From: Linyphia triangularis
Lineage: Eukaryota; Arthropoda; Arachnida; Araneae; Linyphiidae
DNA length: 64,000 bases
Direction: 5' to 3'
NCBI GenBank assembly: GCA_963978545.1
Contig: OZ021730.1
Span: 10,299,796-10,363,795, forward strand
Part shown: positions 23,360-34,568 of the stretch, piece after piece
How the letters are laid out: the number at the start of each line of letters is the position of its first letter
Position numbering within the stretch: the stretch's first letter is position 1
Position numbers and translations under genes: made by a program
The notes under the pieces: generated by a model
What the model was told of the DNA's origin: nothing
The model's input: only the letters and a program-made list of their open reading frames with translations
Databases searched by the model: none

Positions 23360-26300
23360 ATGTTTTCTTGGAATTGTCGCGGTTTCCACCACAATTCGGT
23401 AGATATAAAACATCTCGTAGATTTACACAAACCTGTTTGTTTCTGTTTGCAAGAGACCCTCTTGAAGCCTTTTCAGAGCTCTCTTGTTAGGGGGTATAGT
23501 CCCCTACGTAAGGACTATATCAGCGGCGACCGAGCTAGCGGTGGTGTTGCTATATTTACATGTAATAGCAATCCATCCACCCCGCTATCGCTCTCTACCA
23601 ACTTACAAGCTGTTGCCGTTAGAGTCGCTGTGAAAAATATATTAACAACAGTTTGCTCAATATATCTCCCCCCTAATCGTAACATCCGACAATCAGAATT
23701 AGACAGGCTTTGTGACCAGCTTCCTCCCCCTCTTATTTTAATGGGGGACTTCAATGGCCACAATCCTCTTTGGGGTAGCCCAGATATAAATCAACGTGGA
23801 AGACAAGTCGAAAAAATGATAGAAGACCAAAATCTATGTCTCCTAAATAATGGGCAACATACATACTTCCACACCCCATCGAGGACGTTTCACGCCATCG
23901 ATCTTGTCTTGTGTTCTCCATCTCTCCTACATCTATGGTCGTTTCATGTCGGACGGGATCTCTTCCACAGCGATCACTTCCCCGTCCGTCTGGAGATGCT
24001 AGGAGTTGGTGCTGTTCCCTCTGTTCGCGCTCCTCGTTTTATATTTGAATCAGCAGATTGGGAACAGTTTTCTTCCCTCGTCGATATCTCTGATGAGATG
24101 GTGAACCAAGACGATATCGATGAAGCGGTAAATTCTATCACCCGTGCCATATTGGAAGCTGCTCGTTTTTCCATACCTATAACATCTACAAATCTACCGA
24201 AAATTCCGAAACCATGGTGGAATCACGACTGTAAAAATGCACATAAAAAGCGGAGGAAGGCTTGGGGCATTTTTCGCCGATGTCCCACTGAAGCCAACCT
24301 CATCGCCTTAAAATGTGCCCGAGCTGAAGCCCGTAGGATCCGCCGGCGTAGCCAGAAGGACTCTTGGATGCGTTATGTCAGCACTATAACATCGGATACC
24401 TCTTCTAAAAGGGTCTGGAATAAAGTAAATAAAATAAAGGGCCAATACCCAAGACACTCTATTTCTGTCCTAGAAACAGATCTGGGAATTGTTTCAGACC
24501 TTAAAGGTATTGCTGATACTCTGGCTGACTCGTTCGCAAAAGTATCCAGCAACTCAAATTACAAAGAGCCGTTTGCCACTGTTAAACGTAATGCTGAGAA
24601 AACTAAATTAAACTTTACATCTACTGAGTTGGAAGACTATAATGCTGATTTCACCATGGCCGAGTTAATGCGAGCTCTTTCGAACACTCGCAACTCGGCT
24701 GTTGGTCATGATGAAGTCCATTATAGTATGCTGAAACATCTCCACCCTCTCCAACTCAAGTTCATTCTCAAGCTGTATAATAAGATCTGGCGGGAAAATA
24801 AATTTCCGTCAGCATGGCAACGTGCTCTTGTAATTCCAATAGTCAAGCCAGGTAAAGATCCTAAGAGTCCTTCCAGCTACAGACCAATAGCTTTGACCAG
24901 CTGCTTATGCAAGCTACTTGAAAAAATGGTCCATGCCCGTCTTCTGTTTTATTTAGAAAATAACAATTGTCTCTCTCAGTTTCAGAGTGGTTTCCGCCGT
25001 GGGAGAAGTACACTTGACAACCTGCTCCTCCTTGAAACAACCATTCGGGAGGCTTTTGTCAAGCGGAATCATTTGGTGTCTGTATTTTTCGACATGGAGA
25101 AAGCCTATGACCGTACTTGGAGATATGGTATCCTCAGAGACCTACATAATTTAGGTCTCAGAGGAAATTTACCACTCTTTATTGAGAATTTCCTTTCTCG
25201 GAGAGTCTTCCAAGTACGCGTCAACACCATCTTATCAGATGAGTTTATTCAGGAGCAAGGCGTTCCCCAGGGAAGTGTATTGAGTTGCGCACTGTTTATC
25301 ATCAAAGTCAACGACATTATGACCTGCCTACCACCTGCAGTGTCTGGTTCGCTTTTTGTCGACGATTTCCAGATAACATGCGCCTCAATAAATATGTCTC
25401 TTATTGAAAGACAGATCCAACTCGCCATCAGAAGAATTTCAGGCTGGGCCAGTCAAAATGGATTTACGTTCAATGCTCAAAAGACCGTGGCCATGCACTT
25501 TTGCAGGAAACGTGAGCTTCATAATGACCCCGAGCTCTTTTTGAATGGGGTCCTGATACCAATTGTTTCAGAATCAAAATTCCTCGGTGTAATTTTTGAC
25601 ACAAAGCTCACTTTCCTGCCCCATATAAAACATCTTAGAATAAAGTGCACTAAAGCTCTGAATCTTCTGAAGGTGCTTTCTAACACTTCCTGGGGTGCTG
25701 ATACCACCTCCATGTTGAAAATATACAGATGCCTTATTCGTTCCAAACTTGATTATGGTTCTGTGGTGTACGGATCCGCCAGAAAATCGGCGTTGATGCT
25801 CCTTGACCCTGTTCACCACCAAGGTGTCAGAATCGCATCAGGAGCCTTCCGTACATCACCAATCCCAAGCGTACTTAACATATGTTTGGAGCGTTCTTTG
25901 AAACTCAGACGAGACAAGCTGTCTTTAAAATTTTATTTTAAAATTAAAAGTCATTCTTCTCATCCAGTCGCTCAAAATATTTATGATCCATTACATACCA
26001 GACTTTTTAACGCTCGACCATCTTGCATCCCATCATTTTCATTACGAATTCATCAAATTCTTTTATTTTATGGTTTGGACAACTTCAGAGTTCGTCCTGT
26101 TATTTTTAATGTTCCTCCCTGGCATGATCATAAAATCATAATTTTAAATATTTTTAGTCATTTTAAAAAAAGCAACACTCCTGACAATGTCTTTACGACT
26201 CTTTTTCATTTTCATAGAACAAATTTTTCTCATTTCAAATCAATATATACCGATGGGTCGAAAAGCCAGGGACATGTCGGAGCTGCTGCAGTTCATGACA

Positions 26301-27037
26301 GTAACATCATGTCTCGCGAACTGCACAATAGCAGCTCAGTTTTTTCTGCCGAATCCCTGGCAATTCTCATGGCCTTGCGATACATTTTACAGCAAGAGTA
26401 CGGCCAGTGGATTATTTACACAGATTCAAAGAGCTGTTTGGATGCCCTCAATAATCCACTGAGCCAAACCCATCCCTTCATATTAGACATTTTAAATACT
26501 CACATTGTACTTATAGAGCGAAATTTTAAAGTCCTTTTTTGTTGGATCCCATTTCATGTGGGGATCATGGGTAACGAGCGAGCAGACAAAATTGCCCGAT
26601 TTGTTAGTGGACCTAGGAGCACTTGGCTTTGCCCTGGCGACGCACATAAAGCTTGTGAAACTGCTCTGTCTCTCACTTGGCAGGCCATGTGGGATGCACA
26701 GACAACTAACAAGCTGCGTTCGTTTCAGCCCTTAATATCCGGATTCGCTAATATACAGCAATCTAGGAAGAGGGAAGTGCTCCTAACTAGATTAAGAATA
26801 GGCCACACTCGTTTTACCCATGTGCATCTTCTGCTGGCAGAAGATGCCCCCACATGCAATGCCTGCGGAGTTGTTTTTACAGTTTTTCATATTTTAAATG
26901 AGTGTCCATCTTTTAACCACATCAGATATAGACATTTTAATATGAATAATCCCCCATTGTCATCTCTTCTGAATTCACCTCCTCATAAAAATCTCTTTTA
27001 CTTTTTACTTGAAATTGGCTTTTATAACTTGATTTGA
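23360..27037 (+). CDS. LINE-A ORF2, intact EN-RT-RNase H protein, 1225 aa
   Basis: Uninterrupted frame from MFSWNCRGF. Endonuclease at about residues 1-220, with LQETLL, LMGDFNGH near 127, HAIDLVLCS and HSDHFPV. Reverse transcriptase at about 450-760, with SYRPIALTS, SGFRRGRSTLDN, FFDMEKAYD near 576, GVPQGSVLS, LFVDDFQ near 666, and FLGVIFDTKL. RNase H at about 960-1090: IYTDGSK, SAESLAIL, IYTDSKS, and HVGIMGNERAD. Just before that His, PGH of sister copies reads PFH. A CNAC...H...C motif lies near the end. The protein would nick target DNA, prime on it and copy the element RNA. No frame-breaking change is seen. Confidence 0.95.
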   Translation: MFSWNCRGFHHNSVDIKHLVDLHKPVCFCLQETLLKPFQSSLVRGYSPLRKDYISGDRASGGVAIFTCNSNPSTPLSLSTNLQAVAVRVAVKNILTTVCSIYLPPNRNIRQSELDRLCDQLPPPLILMGDFNGHNPLWGSPDINQRGRQVEKMIEDQNLCLLNNGQHTYFHTPSRTFHAIDLVLCSPSLLHLWSFHVGRDLFHSDHFPVRLEMLGVGAVPSVRAPRFIFESADWEQFSSLVDISDEMVNQDDIDEAVNSITRAILEAARFSIPITSTNLPKIPKPWWNHDCKNAHKKRRKAWGIFRRCPTEANLIALKCARAEARRIRRRSQKDSWMRYVSTITSDTSSKRVWNKVNKIKGQYPRHSISVLETDLGIVSDLKGIADTLADSFAKVSSNSNYKEPFATVKRNAEKTKLNFTSTELEDYNADFTMAELMRALSNTRNSAVGHDEVHYSMLKHLHPLQLKFILKLYNKIWRENKFPSAWQRALVIPIVKPGKDPKSPSSYRPIALTSCLCKLLEKMVHARLLFYLENNNCLSQFQSGFRRGRSTLDNLLLLETTIREAFVKRNHLVSVFFDMEKAYDRTWRYGILRDLHNLGLRGNLPLFIENFLSRRVFQVRVNTILSDEFIQEQGVPQGSVLSCALFIIKVNDIMTCLPPAVSGSLFVDDFQITCASINMSLIERQIQLAIRRISGWASQNGFTFNAQKTVAMHFCRKRELHNDPELFLNGVLIPIVSESKFLGVIFDTKLTFLPHIKHLRIKCTKALNLLKVLSNTSWGADTTSMLKIYRCLIRSKLDYGSVVYGSARKSALMLLDPVHHQGVRIASGAFRTSPIPSVLNICLERSLKLRRDKLSLKFYFKIKSHSSHPVAQNIYDPLHTRLFNARPSCIPSFSLRIHQILLFYGLDNFRVRPVIFNVPPWHDHKIIILNIFSHFKKSNTPDNVFTTLFHFHRTNFSHFKSIYTDGSKSQGHVGAAAVHDSNIMSRELHNSSSVFSAESLAILMALRYILQQEYGQWIIYTDSKSCLDALNNPLSQTHPFILDILNTHIVLIERNFKVLFCWIPFHVGIMGNERADKIARFVSGPRSTWLCPGDAHKACETALSLTWQAMWDAQTTNKLRSFQPLISGFANIQQSRKREVLLTRLRIGHTRFTHVHLLLAEDAPTCNACGVVFTVFHILNECPSFNHIRYRHFNMNNPPLSSLLNSPPHKNLFYFLLEIGFYNLI

Positions 27038-27184
27038 TTATTCGTTCTTAATCTTTTAACTTTTACAGATCAATATCAAACATTTTTAACTTGGTTGACA
27101 TTTATTAATTTGTTCGGCGCAGTATGGCCCAGGTGTTGCCCTTGCGCCAGTAAAGCAAACAACCAACCAACCTTTCCACCGTGG

Positions 27185-28096
27185 AATATTCCATCTTTCC
27201 ACTTTCTCAATCCATTTGCGATGTATTGCAAGGCAGACACTGCCCCAGAAATTATGCAACAAATCTTTTATGATCACCGCTCTCAGTATGCTGACTATGA
27301 AGCAGTATTTACTGATGGATCCAAAGCAGGTGAACGTGTTGGCTGTGGTACTGTGTCCGACACATCCACAGTCGCTTTTACACTTCATAAATCCTGCTCG
27401 GTTTTCACTTCTGAGATGACAGCAATTTCTTGTGCACTGCTGCATATCTCACTCTGCCACAATCGCAAATTTTGTGTGTATACTGACAGTTTAAGTTCTT
27501 TGTCAAGTCTGGAGCAGGTTAAAACCAATAGCCATCCACTTGCTTTTGACATTTTGTCAAAGTTACACACACTTGAGAGGAAAGGATTTACTATATTGTT
27601 CTGCTGGGTACCTAGTCACATGGGAATTTCAGGCAATGAATTGGCTGATTCTGCTGCTAAAGCGGCTTCAATCCCGCTGCAGCAGCCAGTTCCCTACCAA
27701 GATATTAAGACATCAATTCACAAGTTCATATTATCCTTACGTCAAGAAAAATGGGATTTGCAGGTTAATAACAAACTTCATTTTATCAAAAATCATCTTC
27801 GTAAATGGCCAGTTAATCCTATGCGTCGGACAGATGTCAAACTGACTCGTCTGCGCATTGGTCATACCCGATTGACGCATCGACACCTATTGCTGGGAGA
27901 AGACCCACCTGTTTGCGATACTTGTCGTTGCGATCTTTCTGTGGCTCATATTTTAATTTCTTGTTTAAAGTTTCAGTCACATCGTCTTAGATTTTTTAAA
28001 TGTACCAATTTAAGTCTTCAAGATTTGATTGGGGAAACTCCCCATCCAAATCTTTTTGCATTTTTAAGATCAATCGGGTTTTTAAATCACATCTAG
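27185..28096 (+). pseudogene. LINE-B ORF2, second part (RNase H and Cys/His tail) of e5
   Basis: The reading frame resumes after the e6 insertion in the same frame as the part ending at 21307. RNase H: FTDGSKAGERVGCGTV, TSEMTAISCALL, VYTDSLSS, and PSHMGISGNELADSAAK. The C-terminal motif CDTCRCDLSVAHILISC and the conserved end GFLNHI follow. All catalytic acidic residues are kept. An apparent ORF start 90 bases upstream lies in the e6 tail and is not real. Confidence 0.93.
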
Positions 28097-28227
28097 TTTT
28101 TTAAACATATCCATTTTTAAAATTTTATTAACATCTTCATTTTAGAAATGTGATTTTAACATTCTTAAATTATATTCTGTCACCTCTCATCATATTTATA
28201 ATTCATCTTCCATCCTAGTTTTTCTTT

Positions 28228-30102
28228 GGAAATTTACCACTCTTCATTGAGAATTTCTTTTCTCGAAGAGTCTTCCAAGTACGCGTCAACACCATCTTAT
28301 CCGATGAATATATTCAGGAGCAAGGCGTTCCCCAGGGAAGTGTATTGAGTTGCGCACTGTTTATCATTAAGGTCAACGACATTATGACCTGCCTACCACC
28401 TGCAGTGTCTGGTTCGCTTTTTGTCGACGACTTCCAGATATCGTGCGCCTCAGTAAATTTGTCTCTTATTGAAAGACAAATCCAACTCGCCATCAGGAGA
28501 ATTTCAGACTGGACCAACCATAATGGATTTACATTTAATGCCCAAAAGACCGTGGCCGTGCACTTTTGCAGGAAACGTGGGCTTCATAACGACCCCGAGC
28601 TTTACTTAAATAGGGTGCGGATACCTATTGTATCTGAAACAAAATTCCTTGGAGTCATTTTCGACTCGAAGCTCACCTTCCTGCCTCATCTAAAACATCT
28701 GAGACTAAAGTGTACTAAAGCTCTGAATCTCCTGAAAGTGCTTTCTAACACTTCCTGGGGTGCTGATACCACCTCCATGTTGAAAATATACAGATGCCTT
28801 ATTCGTTCCAAATTTGATTATGGTTCTGTGGTGTACGGATCTGCCAGAAAATCGGCGTTAAAGCTCCTTGACCCTGTTCACCACCAAGGTGTCAGAATCG
28901 CGTCTGGAGCCTTCCGTACATCACCAATCCCAAGTGTACTTAACGTATGTTTGGAACGATCTTTGAAACTGAGACGAGACAAGCTGTCTTTAAAATTTTA
29001 TTTTAAAATTAAAAGTCATCCATCTCATCCTGTCGCTCAAAATATTTATGACCCATTACATATCAGACTTTTTAACGCGCGACCATCTTGCATACCATCA
29101 TTTTCATTACGAATTCATCAAGTTCTTTTATTTTATGGTTTGGACAATTTCAGAGTTCGTCCTGTTATTTTTAATATTCCTCCCTGGCATGATCATAAAA
29201 TCATAATTTTAAATATTTTTAGTCATTTTAAAAAAAGTGACACTCCTGACGTTGTTTTTACTACTCTTTTTCATTTTCATAGAACTAATTTTTCTCATTT
29301 TAAATCAATATATACCGATGGGTCGAAAAGCCAGGGGCATGTCGGAGCTGCTGCAGTTCATGACAATAACATCATGTCCCTCGAACTGCACAGTAGCAGC
29401 TCCGTTTTTTCTGCTGAGTCCCTGGCGATTCTTATGGCCTTGCAATACATCCTACAGCAAGTGCACGACCAGTGGATTATTTACACAGACTCTAAGAGCT
29501 GTTTGGATGCTCTGAATAATCCACTGAGCCAGACCCATCCTTTCATACTAGACATTTTAAATACTCGGATTTTACTTTTAGAGAGAAATATCCAAGTTCT
29601 TTTCTGTTGGATCCCAGGTCATGTGGGGATCATGGGTAACGAGCGCGCAGACACAATAGCTCGAACTGCAAGTGGACCTAGGAGCACTTGGCTCTGCCCT
29701 GACGACGCAAATAAAGCTTGTGACACTGCTCTGTCTCTCACTTGGCAGGCCATGTGGGATGCACAGACAGCTAACAAGCTGCGTTCGTTTCAGCCCTCAA
29801 TTTCTGGATTCGCCCCTATACAGCAATCCCGGAAAAGGGAAGTGCTCCTAACTCGTTTAAGAATAGGCCACACTCGTTTTACCCATGTGCATCTTTTGTT
29901 GGCAAAAGATGCCCCCACATGCAATTCCTGTGGACTTGTTTTTTCTGTTGTACATATTTTAACTGAATGTCCGTCTTTTAATACAATCAGATTTAGATAT
30001 TTTAATATGGACCATCCTCCATTATCATCTCTTTTATCTTCACCCCCTCATACAAATCTTTTTGACTTCTTATTTGAAATTGGTTTTTATCATTTGATTT
30101 AA
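28228..30102 (+). pseudogene. LINE-A ORF2 C-terminal half, truncated insertion
   Basis: Open from the truncation point to the natural stop. It begins GNLPLFIENF, just after RT motif A. RT motif B (GVPQGSVLSCALF), motif C (LFVDDFQ), FLGVIFDSKLTFLPHL, a complete RNase H (IYTDGSK, SAESLAI, IYTDSKS, PGHVGIMGNERAD) and the CNSC...H...C tail are present. The endonuclease and the N-terminal half of RT are absent, so it is not functional despite the open frame. At the position of the e2 nonsense codon it has TTG (Leu), which supports e2 having lost its frame recently. Confidence 0.93.
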
Positions 30103-30241
30103 GTACGTTGTTTTGTCATCTTTACCTTTTATGAATCGTCTTGTTTTTACTAACTTTTTTTAACATTGGTTGACACCAATCAAATTGTTCGGCGCAGTAT
30201 GGCCCTCGTGAAGCCCTTGCGCCAGAAATCTAATCAACCAA
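28228..30241 (+). mobile_element. e7: 5'-truncated LINE-A in the e5 3' UTR
   Basis: LINE-A sequence starts abruptly within the RT domain and runs through the 3' stem-loop (30191-30223) to a short AACC tail. The 14-bp duplication CCTAGTTTTTCTTT lies at 28214-28227 and 30242-30255, after which the e5 3' end resumes. It is nearly identical to the matching part of e2, but without the e2 nonsense codon. Confidence 0.95.
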
Positions 30242-31136
30242 CCTAGTTTTTCTTTTATCTTTTGTTTTGGCGCAGCATGGCCCTTGTGTTGCCTTTGCGC
30301 CATAAAACCTCAATCAAACAAACAAACAAACAATTGGTTGGAAATGTTTTTGAGCAGAAGCCACACTAGTTGGCAATAGAAGGAAACAGGACAATCTAAA
30401 TGGGATGATGAATGTGATAAGAAAATACAATTAAGGTTTGAAAGAGAGTTCGCATCTAGCTTAGAAACACACATTTTCCCTAGTAAGCAGTTTTAAATTC
30501 TTGTTAGTTTGTCGTGTTACGTTTTTTGTCCTCTTTTTTAGTAACACATCACATGCTTTAGCTGTATCAGAATGGTCCTGATGTGCTTGGTTAAAAACTG
30601 TCATTCGTAGTTTCATTGATTGAAGTAAATTCGTGTCTCACAGTTTGTATTATAACTTAGTGGATATTTGTATATTATATTATTTAGACTTCAGTATGAA
30701 TCTCTTTTTAAACAAAAAATTTATCTCCACTACCACAAACGTTATTCAATTTACATAAATTTGTATTTATGATGGTCGTATACAGTAATTCAAGAAATTG
30801 TAACTACGCAGAGTTACAAAAGTTAAGTGGAACATTTCACACATAAAAATTGAACAATCATTTACAAATATGACTACATATGAAATATAAAATAGGAGGC
30901 TCAAATAAGTTTGCAAACTCGTGAATGTTTTAATTTAAAAAAATATATATATATACAGTCATAATCGTTTTTTGATACTGGCATAAAAATAAAAAAAAGT
31001 TTCAAAATCATTTGAATGCAATTAAAACTTTGTTTAATAGCTAGTGATCTTAGCATCTGATTCCACAAATTACTGAAATTTATTGGAAGAGAAACTATTA
31101 CTTTAATATCATTCTAAAAACTATTACTTTAATCCA

Positions 31137-31363
31137 TCACAGAGCCCAACAAGGGGAGACCCTTGGGGTCTCAGGGATAGCATCGAGATATAGCATTACG
31201 GCTTCGAGTTGTTGATCCGCAGGGCAACCCTAACCGCAATGCTAACCCTAGGCAGTGAAGATGGAATTTGCACTACCAGCCGATTGACAGAAGGGGGCTA
31301 CCTCCTGCCACCCATCTACAGTGAATCCTGGGCCAAAGGGCACGCATGCGAGGACCCAACCAT
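31137..31363 (-). repeat. Isolated LINE-C 5' leader fragment, reversed
   Basis: The minus strand matches the second half of the LINE-C leader of e10 (about 39217-39445) and e16 (about 63250-63465). It includes the CCCTTTGGCCCAGGATTCACT, AATCGGCTGGTAGT and GGGTCTCCCCTTGTTGGG segments. It stops just before the ATGGGTGGGGA that precedes ORF1. Neither the structured 5' end nor any ORF or 3' tail is present, so ordinary 5' truncation does not explain it. Confidence 0.85.
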
Positions 31364-33110
31364 AAATAAAGTAACACTTGCCACAAATCATAAACGATTA
31401 TGAACTTGTACTTACATCCGCAGCACAATGAAACGAAACAAATTTCATAATCTACATGCCATTTTTATTTTCTTTATAGCTTTGTGCATCTTTACTTTCC
31501 TTTTGTATTTATCAACCGCACGAAATGTTCTCAATTAATTTTTTAGAACCGAAAATTTAAAAACTTCATGCACAATCATAATAACAATGGCTAAAAGTTT
31601 AACTAATGAAAGTCCACTTTTGTAAATTTTTGGAATATGCAAAAAAAGAGGTCAAAATTGATATTTTCTTAAACCTTCTCCGCTAAATTATTATTTGGAA
31701 GGGCAAAATACTATTTGTGACAGAAAAAAAATCAATGACACGAATTGTAAATTTGGTCACCGATTAGTGAAATATAGGATTATTTGCAAAGTTCTTTATA
31801 CACTAAAATATAGCAGTATTTTGAAAGTTGGTATACTATTCCATTAGCCGAATGCATAAAAACTGCAAACAGAAATCAAACAATCTTCAAAACATTTTTA
31901 ATTTCTATAACAAGCCATAAGCATTTAGGATTGATGATACATTAATGCATCATTTAAACATTTAGGCTTGGTGACTAATATTATTCGGCTAACAGAAGAG
32001 TACAAAAAAGTTTATTCAATACTAAAATATAGGACAATATATCCAAAAACATTGTTTTGAAAATAAAGTATTTCATTTGATAATCTTTTTAATAAAAACA
32101 GTTATTTAACAGCCAAAGTACATTCATTTTAGTATGGATGCACTATAATCCCCTGTCGATAAACCTTGAACTCATTTCCAGAATTCTTTATTGCGAAAGA
32201 AGTTTGCAATATAACAGTGGGTGGAAACTTATCGCAGAATTAAAAAATATGTTCAAATGTTTTCTGTAGTATAACAATACTTTAGTTCTTCTATGCATTG
32301 TGACATCCTAAATTACTAATGAAGAAAGTTTTGAGATTAATAAACTTGAGAACAGGCATGTAAACGTTGTGAAGAATTAGGAGAATACAAATAATATTCT
32401 CTTGAATAGAAAGAATTGGAAATGTACCTGTTGAATTAATCGCGAATATCCAAAAATTTGCCGATATAAAAGCGAGGTACAGATCTATTATATGGATCTG
32501 AAAATTTTTGGTGATTTACCTTGGCTTTTTAAAGTTAGTTTCAAATAGTAGCGTTTTAGTCTTGCTCTATAAACACTTTATATCTATAATTGTGTATTTT
32601 AGCTTGAAAACAAAGTTAACAGGTCTGTGCAGTACCTCTGTAACAAATGCCTCTTGGGAACTGTAACGGAACTGCAAAATAATCCCAGAGGAATTTCCCG
32701 ACAATTTATTGTTGCGTAGAAACAAAGTGCTATTCGCAAGGAAACCAAGTTGTTCCAAAGAATCCAGGACATTGTTGGTATTTTTCAGCAGCTCTAATTT
32801 TACATGAAGTCATTTGTAAATTTCAAAACCACCTCTTCTTCGTAAAGCAGCCTGTGACACTTGTGTCATTCAGTTCCGAAAAAAAAATATTTTATGTTTG
32901 CGCACAGTTTTCTATCACATTCAACTATCTCCAATAATTCGAGATAGTCCCACAACTTTAGATTATCCATGATTTAAATTTAAAAGTACGATGCATTTCT
33001 CTTGTGATCGTCAGAAGGTAGCATTGAGTCTCGATTCCAGCGAAAATCAAAACAGACTCAAATTCATCATCTGCGCATGGGCGGGTTAAGGAATTCTGCT
33101 TTACCCTAGC

Positions 33111-33161
33111 TTCACCCCACCTTCCGAGGTGGGGTGAAATTAGCGGTGTTTATCAACACCG
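33111..33161 (+). repeat. Two adjacent perfect hairpins
   Basis: The first is TTCACCCCACCT (33111-33122) with loop TCCG and its exact complement AGGTGGGGTGAA (33127-33138). The second is CGGTGTT (33144-33150), loop TATC and AACACCG (33155-33161). Nothing else identifies the element they belong to. Confidence 0.85.
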
Positions 33162-33929
33162 TGTTAAGTTGGCCCGAGGTCGAAACTAGTCCGTGAATAC
33201 CACTTTTACTTGCCCTCGTGTTGAGACCGGTTTTTCGAGGGGCGAGATTCGTTAGCACTGGGGTGAAAAAATTCTTGAATACGTCCGTTAGTAGCCCTGC
33301 AAGTTAATCCCAAGTTGTTTTTATCCGTTTTTCTCGAGGCAGAGTTTTGTTGCTGCATCTCTCACTGTATTATGACCAATTAATTTACTGCGTTGGAGGA
33401 GGAAAAAAAAATCAGAAATTCAAGAGACAGCGTGTTATGAAAAAGGTTACATTTTACATCTCCCGCCGGTCCAGTAGAGTTGAGTTGCAGGTTATGCAGT
33501 ACGTGACGTCACAAGAGATAAAACGCCGCCGTAACAAAATCGCTTTTGTCATGTCTTTTTCACCTACGATCGCGCCGAAGAATCCGAAATATAAAAAATG
33601 GCAACGAACGGCGCCGTTATTACGAATTCGAAGAAAATATAGATCGAATCAATATAGAAATAAAGGACAATTGTAAAATATAGGACAATATAGGACGTTT
33701 TTGCCGATTTTTAAAAATATATAGGACGTCTGCGACCCCTGCATACTCTGTTGTTCCATTCGTCGGTACCCAGTGGGATTGTCGTAGACTCGGGATTGGT
33801 GGTTACGAGGACAGTTCCCAATCATCCAATCAAAAGAGGCTGCTTCCAAATCAGAAGAAAAAAGGGAAAATAATGTTCTATTCTTTGATATTCCAGTGTT
33901 AAAAAGCTCATCAATCTTTCAGAAAAAAG

Positions 33930-34568
33930 CCCCTCAGGGGGTTTACTTTCTTTAAGTAAACACGGGCGTCACAACCCCGAGGTGCCCCAGTGATCTAACC
34001 CTTCGTCTGTTTGTACCTTCTCATTTTGGTTTTTATATTTATTGTTTGTTTTCTCTTCTTTCCCTCATTGTGATTACCTCTTCAGAGGTGAGGGCTCCCC
34101 TTGAGAAGCTTTGTGCCGCTCTGTTGCTATCAGCTTCTCACGGGGATTATATCACCCACGTGTTTGCCGTGCGTGGAGACCCGTGTCTCTGGAAAGAGGG
34201 ATCCTGGTAGTTGAGGGATGACATACTGTCCCAATACACTACTTTGGCCCTTGCTTCAGATAAACGGGAGGTGTACATTGGTCCCATGTGCATCAATCGG
34301 CTGGTCGTCCGACTTCGTCGGCGGCTTGGGATCAAGCGACCGGCTCGTCTACTGGGAATCTCGTTAAGGGTGGAGACATCTACAGGGACGAGCCGGTCGC
34401 GTATAGACACTAGATAACCTGATAGTGTTATGCCGTGCGTGACAGTTCAGTTACTATTTTTTTTCTTTTCTTGGTTTTTGTTGCTTGCCGGTGTGCACTA
34501 TCCCTGATATCGAGGACTCCATGGTGGGTGGGATTCTAGTGTCCGAATTTCTATTTATTTATTTTATG
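33930..34568 (+). promoter_or_regulatory. e8 5' leader
   Basis: A 639-base leader of the A/B type. In this copy the first bases CCTC-A-GGGG are exactly complementary (with the A bulged) to CCCCGAGG about 45 bases later, giving a possible long-range stem around the TTTACTTTCTTTAAGTAAA hairpin. The CACGTG block lies at about 34150. Confidence 0.75.

Larger units (their letters stand above)
21308..27170 (+). mobile_element. e6: full-length LINE-A with both ORFs open, nested in e5 ORF2
   Basis: It begins CCCCTCAGGGGG, contains leader, ORF1 and ORF2, and a 3' UTR with stem-loop at 27116-27148, and ends in an AACCAACC tail. The 14-bp duplication CCTTTCCACCGTGG lies at 21294-21307 and 27171-27184 and is itself LINE-B ORF2 coding sequence. 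This is the best candidate in the window for a recently active LINE-A. One reservation is an ORF1 zinc-knuckle substitution (see its entry). Confidence 0.96.
16765..30333 (+). mobile_element. e5: full-length LINE-B carrying two nested LINE-A insertions
   Basis: The left end is the structured leader terminus (CCCTCAGGGGG). The right end is the stem-loop at 30269-30301 with an AAAC repeat tail. A perfect 13-bp target duplication, TTGGTTGGAAATG, flanks it at 16752-16764 and 30334-30346. Full-length LINE-A e6 occupies 21308-27170 and truncated LINE-A e7 occupies 28228-30241, each with its own 14-bp duplication. Without these, e5 is a complete element of about 5.7 kb with both ORFs open. The order of events is e5 first, then e6 and e7 in unknown order. 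Confidence 0.95.
30347..33929 (+). other. Intergenic DNA between e5 and e8, no supported gene
   Basis: AT-rich, with short TA runs (near 30949). Inside it are a reversed LINE-C leader fragment and a pair of perfect hairpins, listed separately. On the minus strand about 32970-32570 there are short open stretches (one starts MDNLKLWDYLELLE, another includes LDSLEQLGFLANSTLFLRNN) separated by stops. They could be a decayed coding sequence but match nothing I recognise. From about 33000 to 33350 the DNA is more GC-rich. A CRE-like TGACGTCA occurs near 33503 and a repeated ATATAGGAC phrase near 33678-33727. Confidence 0.5.

Noticed and set aside
32567..32970. Possible minus-strand gene (MDNLKLWDYLELLE and LDSLEQLGFLANS stretches)
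   Set aside because: Stops and frame changes separate the pieces and I do not recognise the protein. Kept only as a note in the intergenic entry.
33347..33676. 109-codon open frame on the plus strand
   Set aside because: No recognisable motif and no homology that I can name. It lies among repeat-like phrases and looks random.
33930..34000. HDV-like or hammerhead ribozyme at the LINE 5' ends
   Set aside because: Stems and a possible pseudoknot are visible, but I could not match the consensus core of either class. Reported only as a structured element of unknown function.
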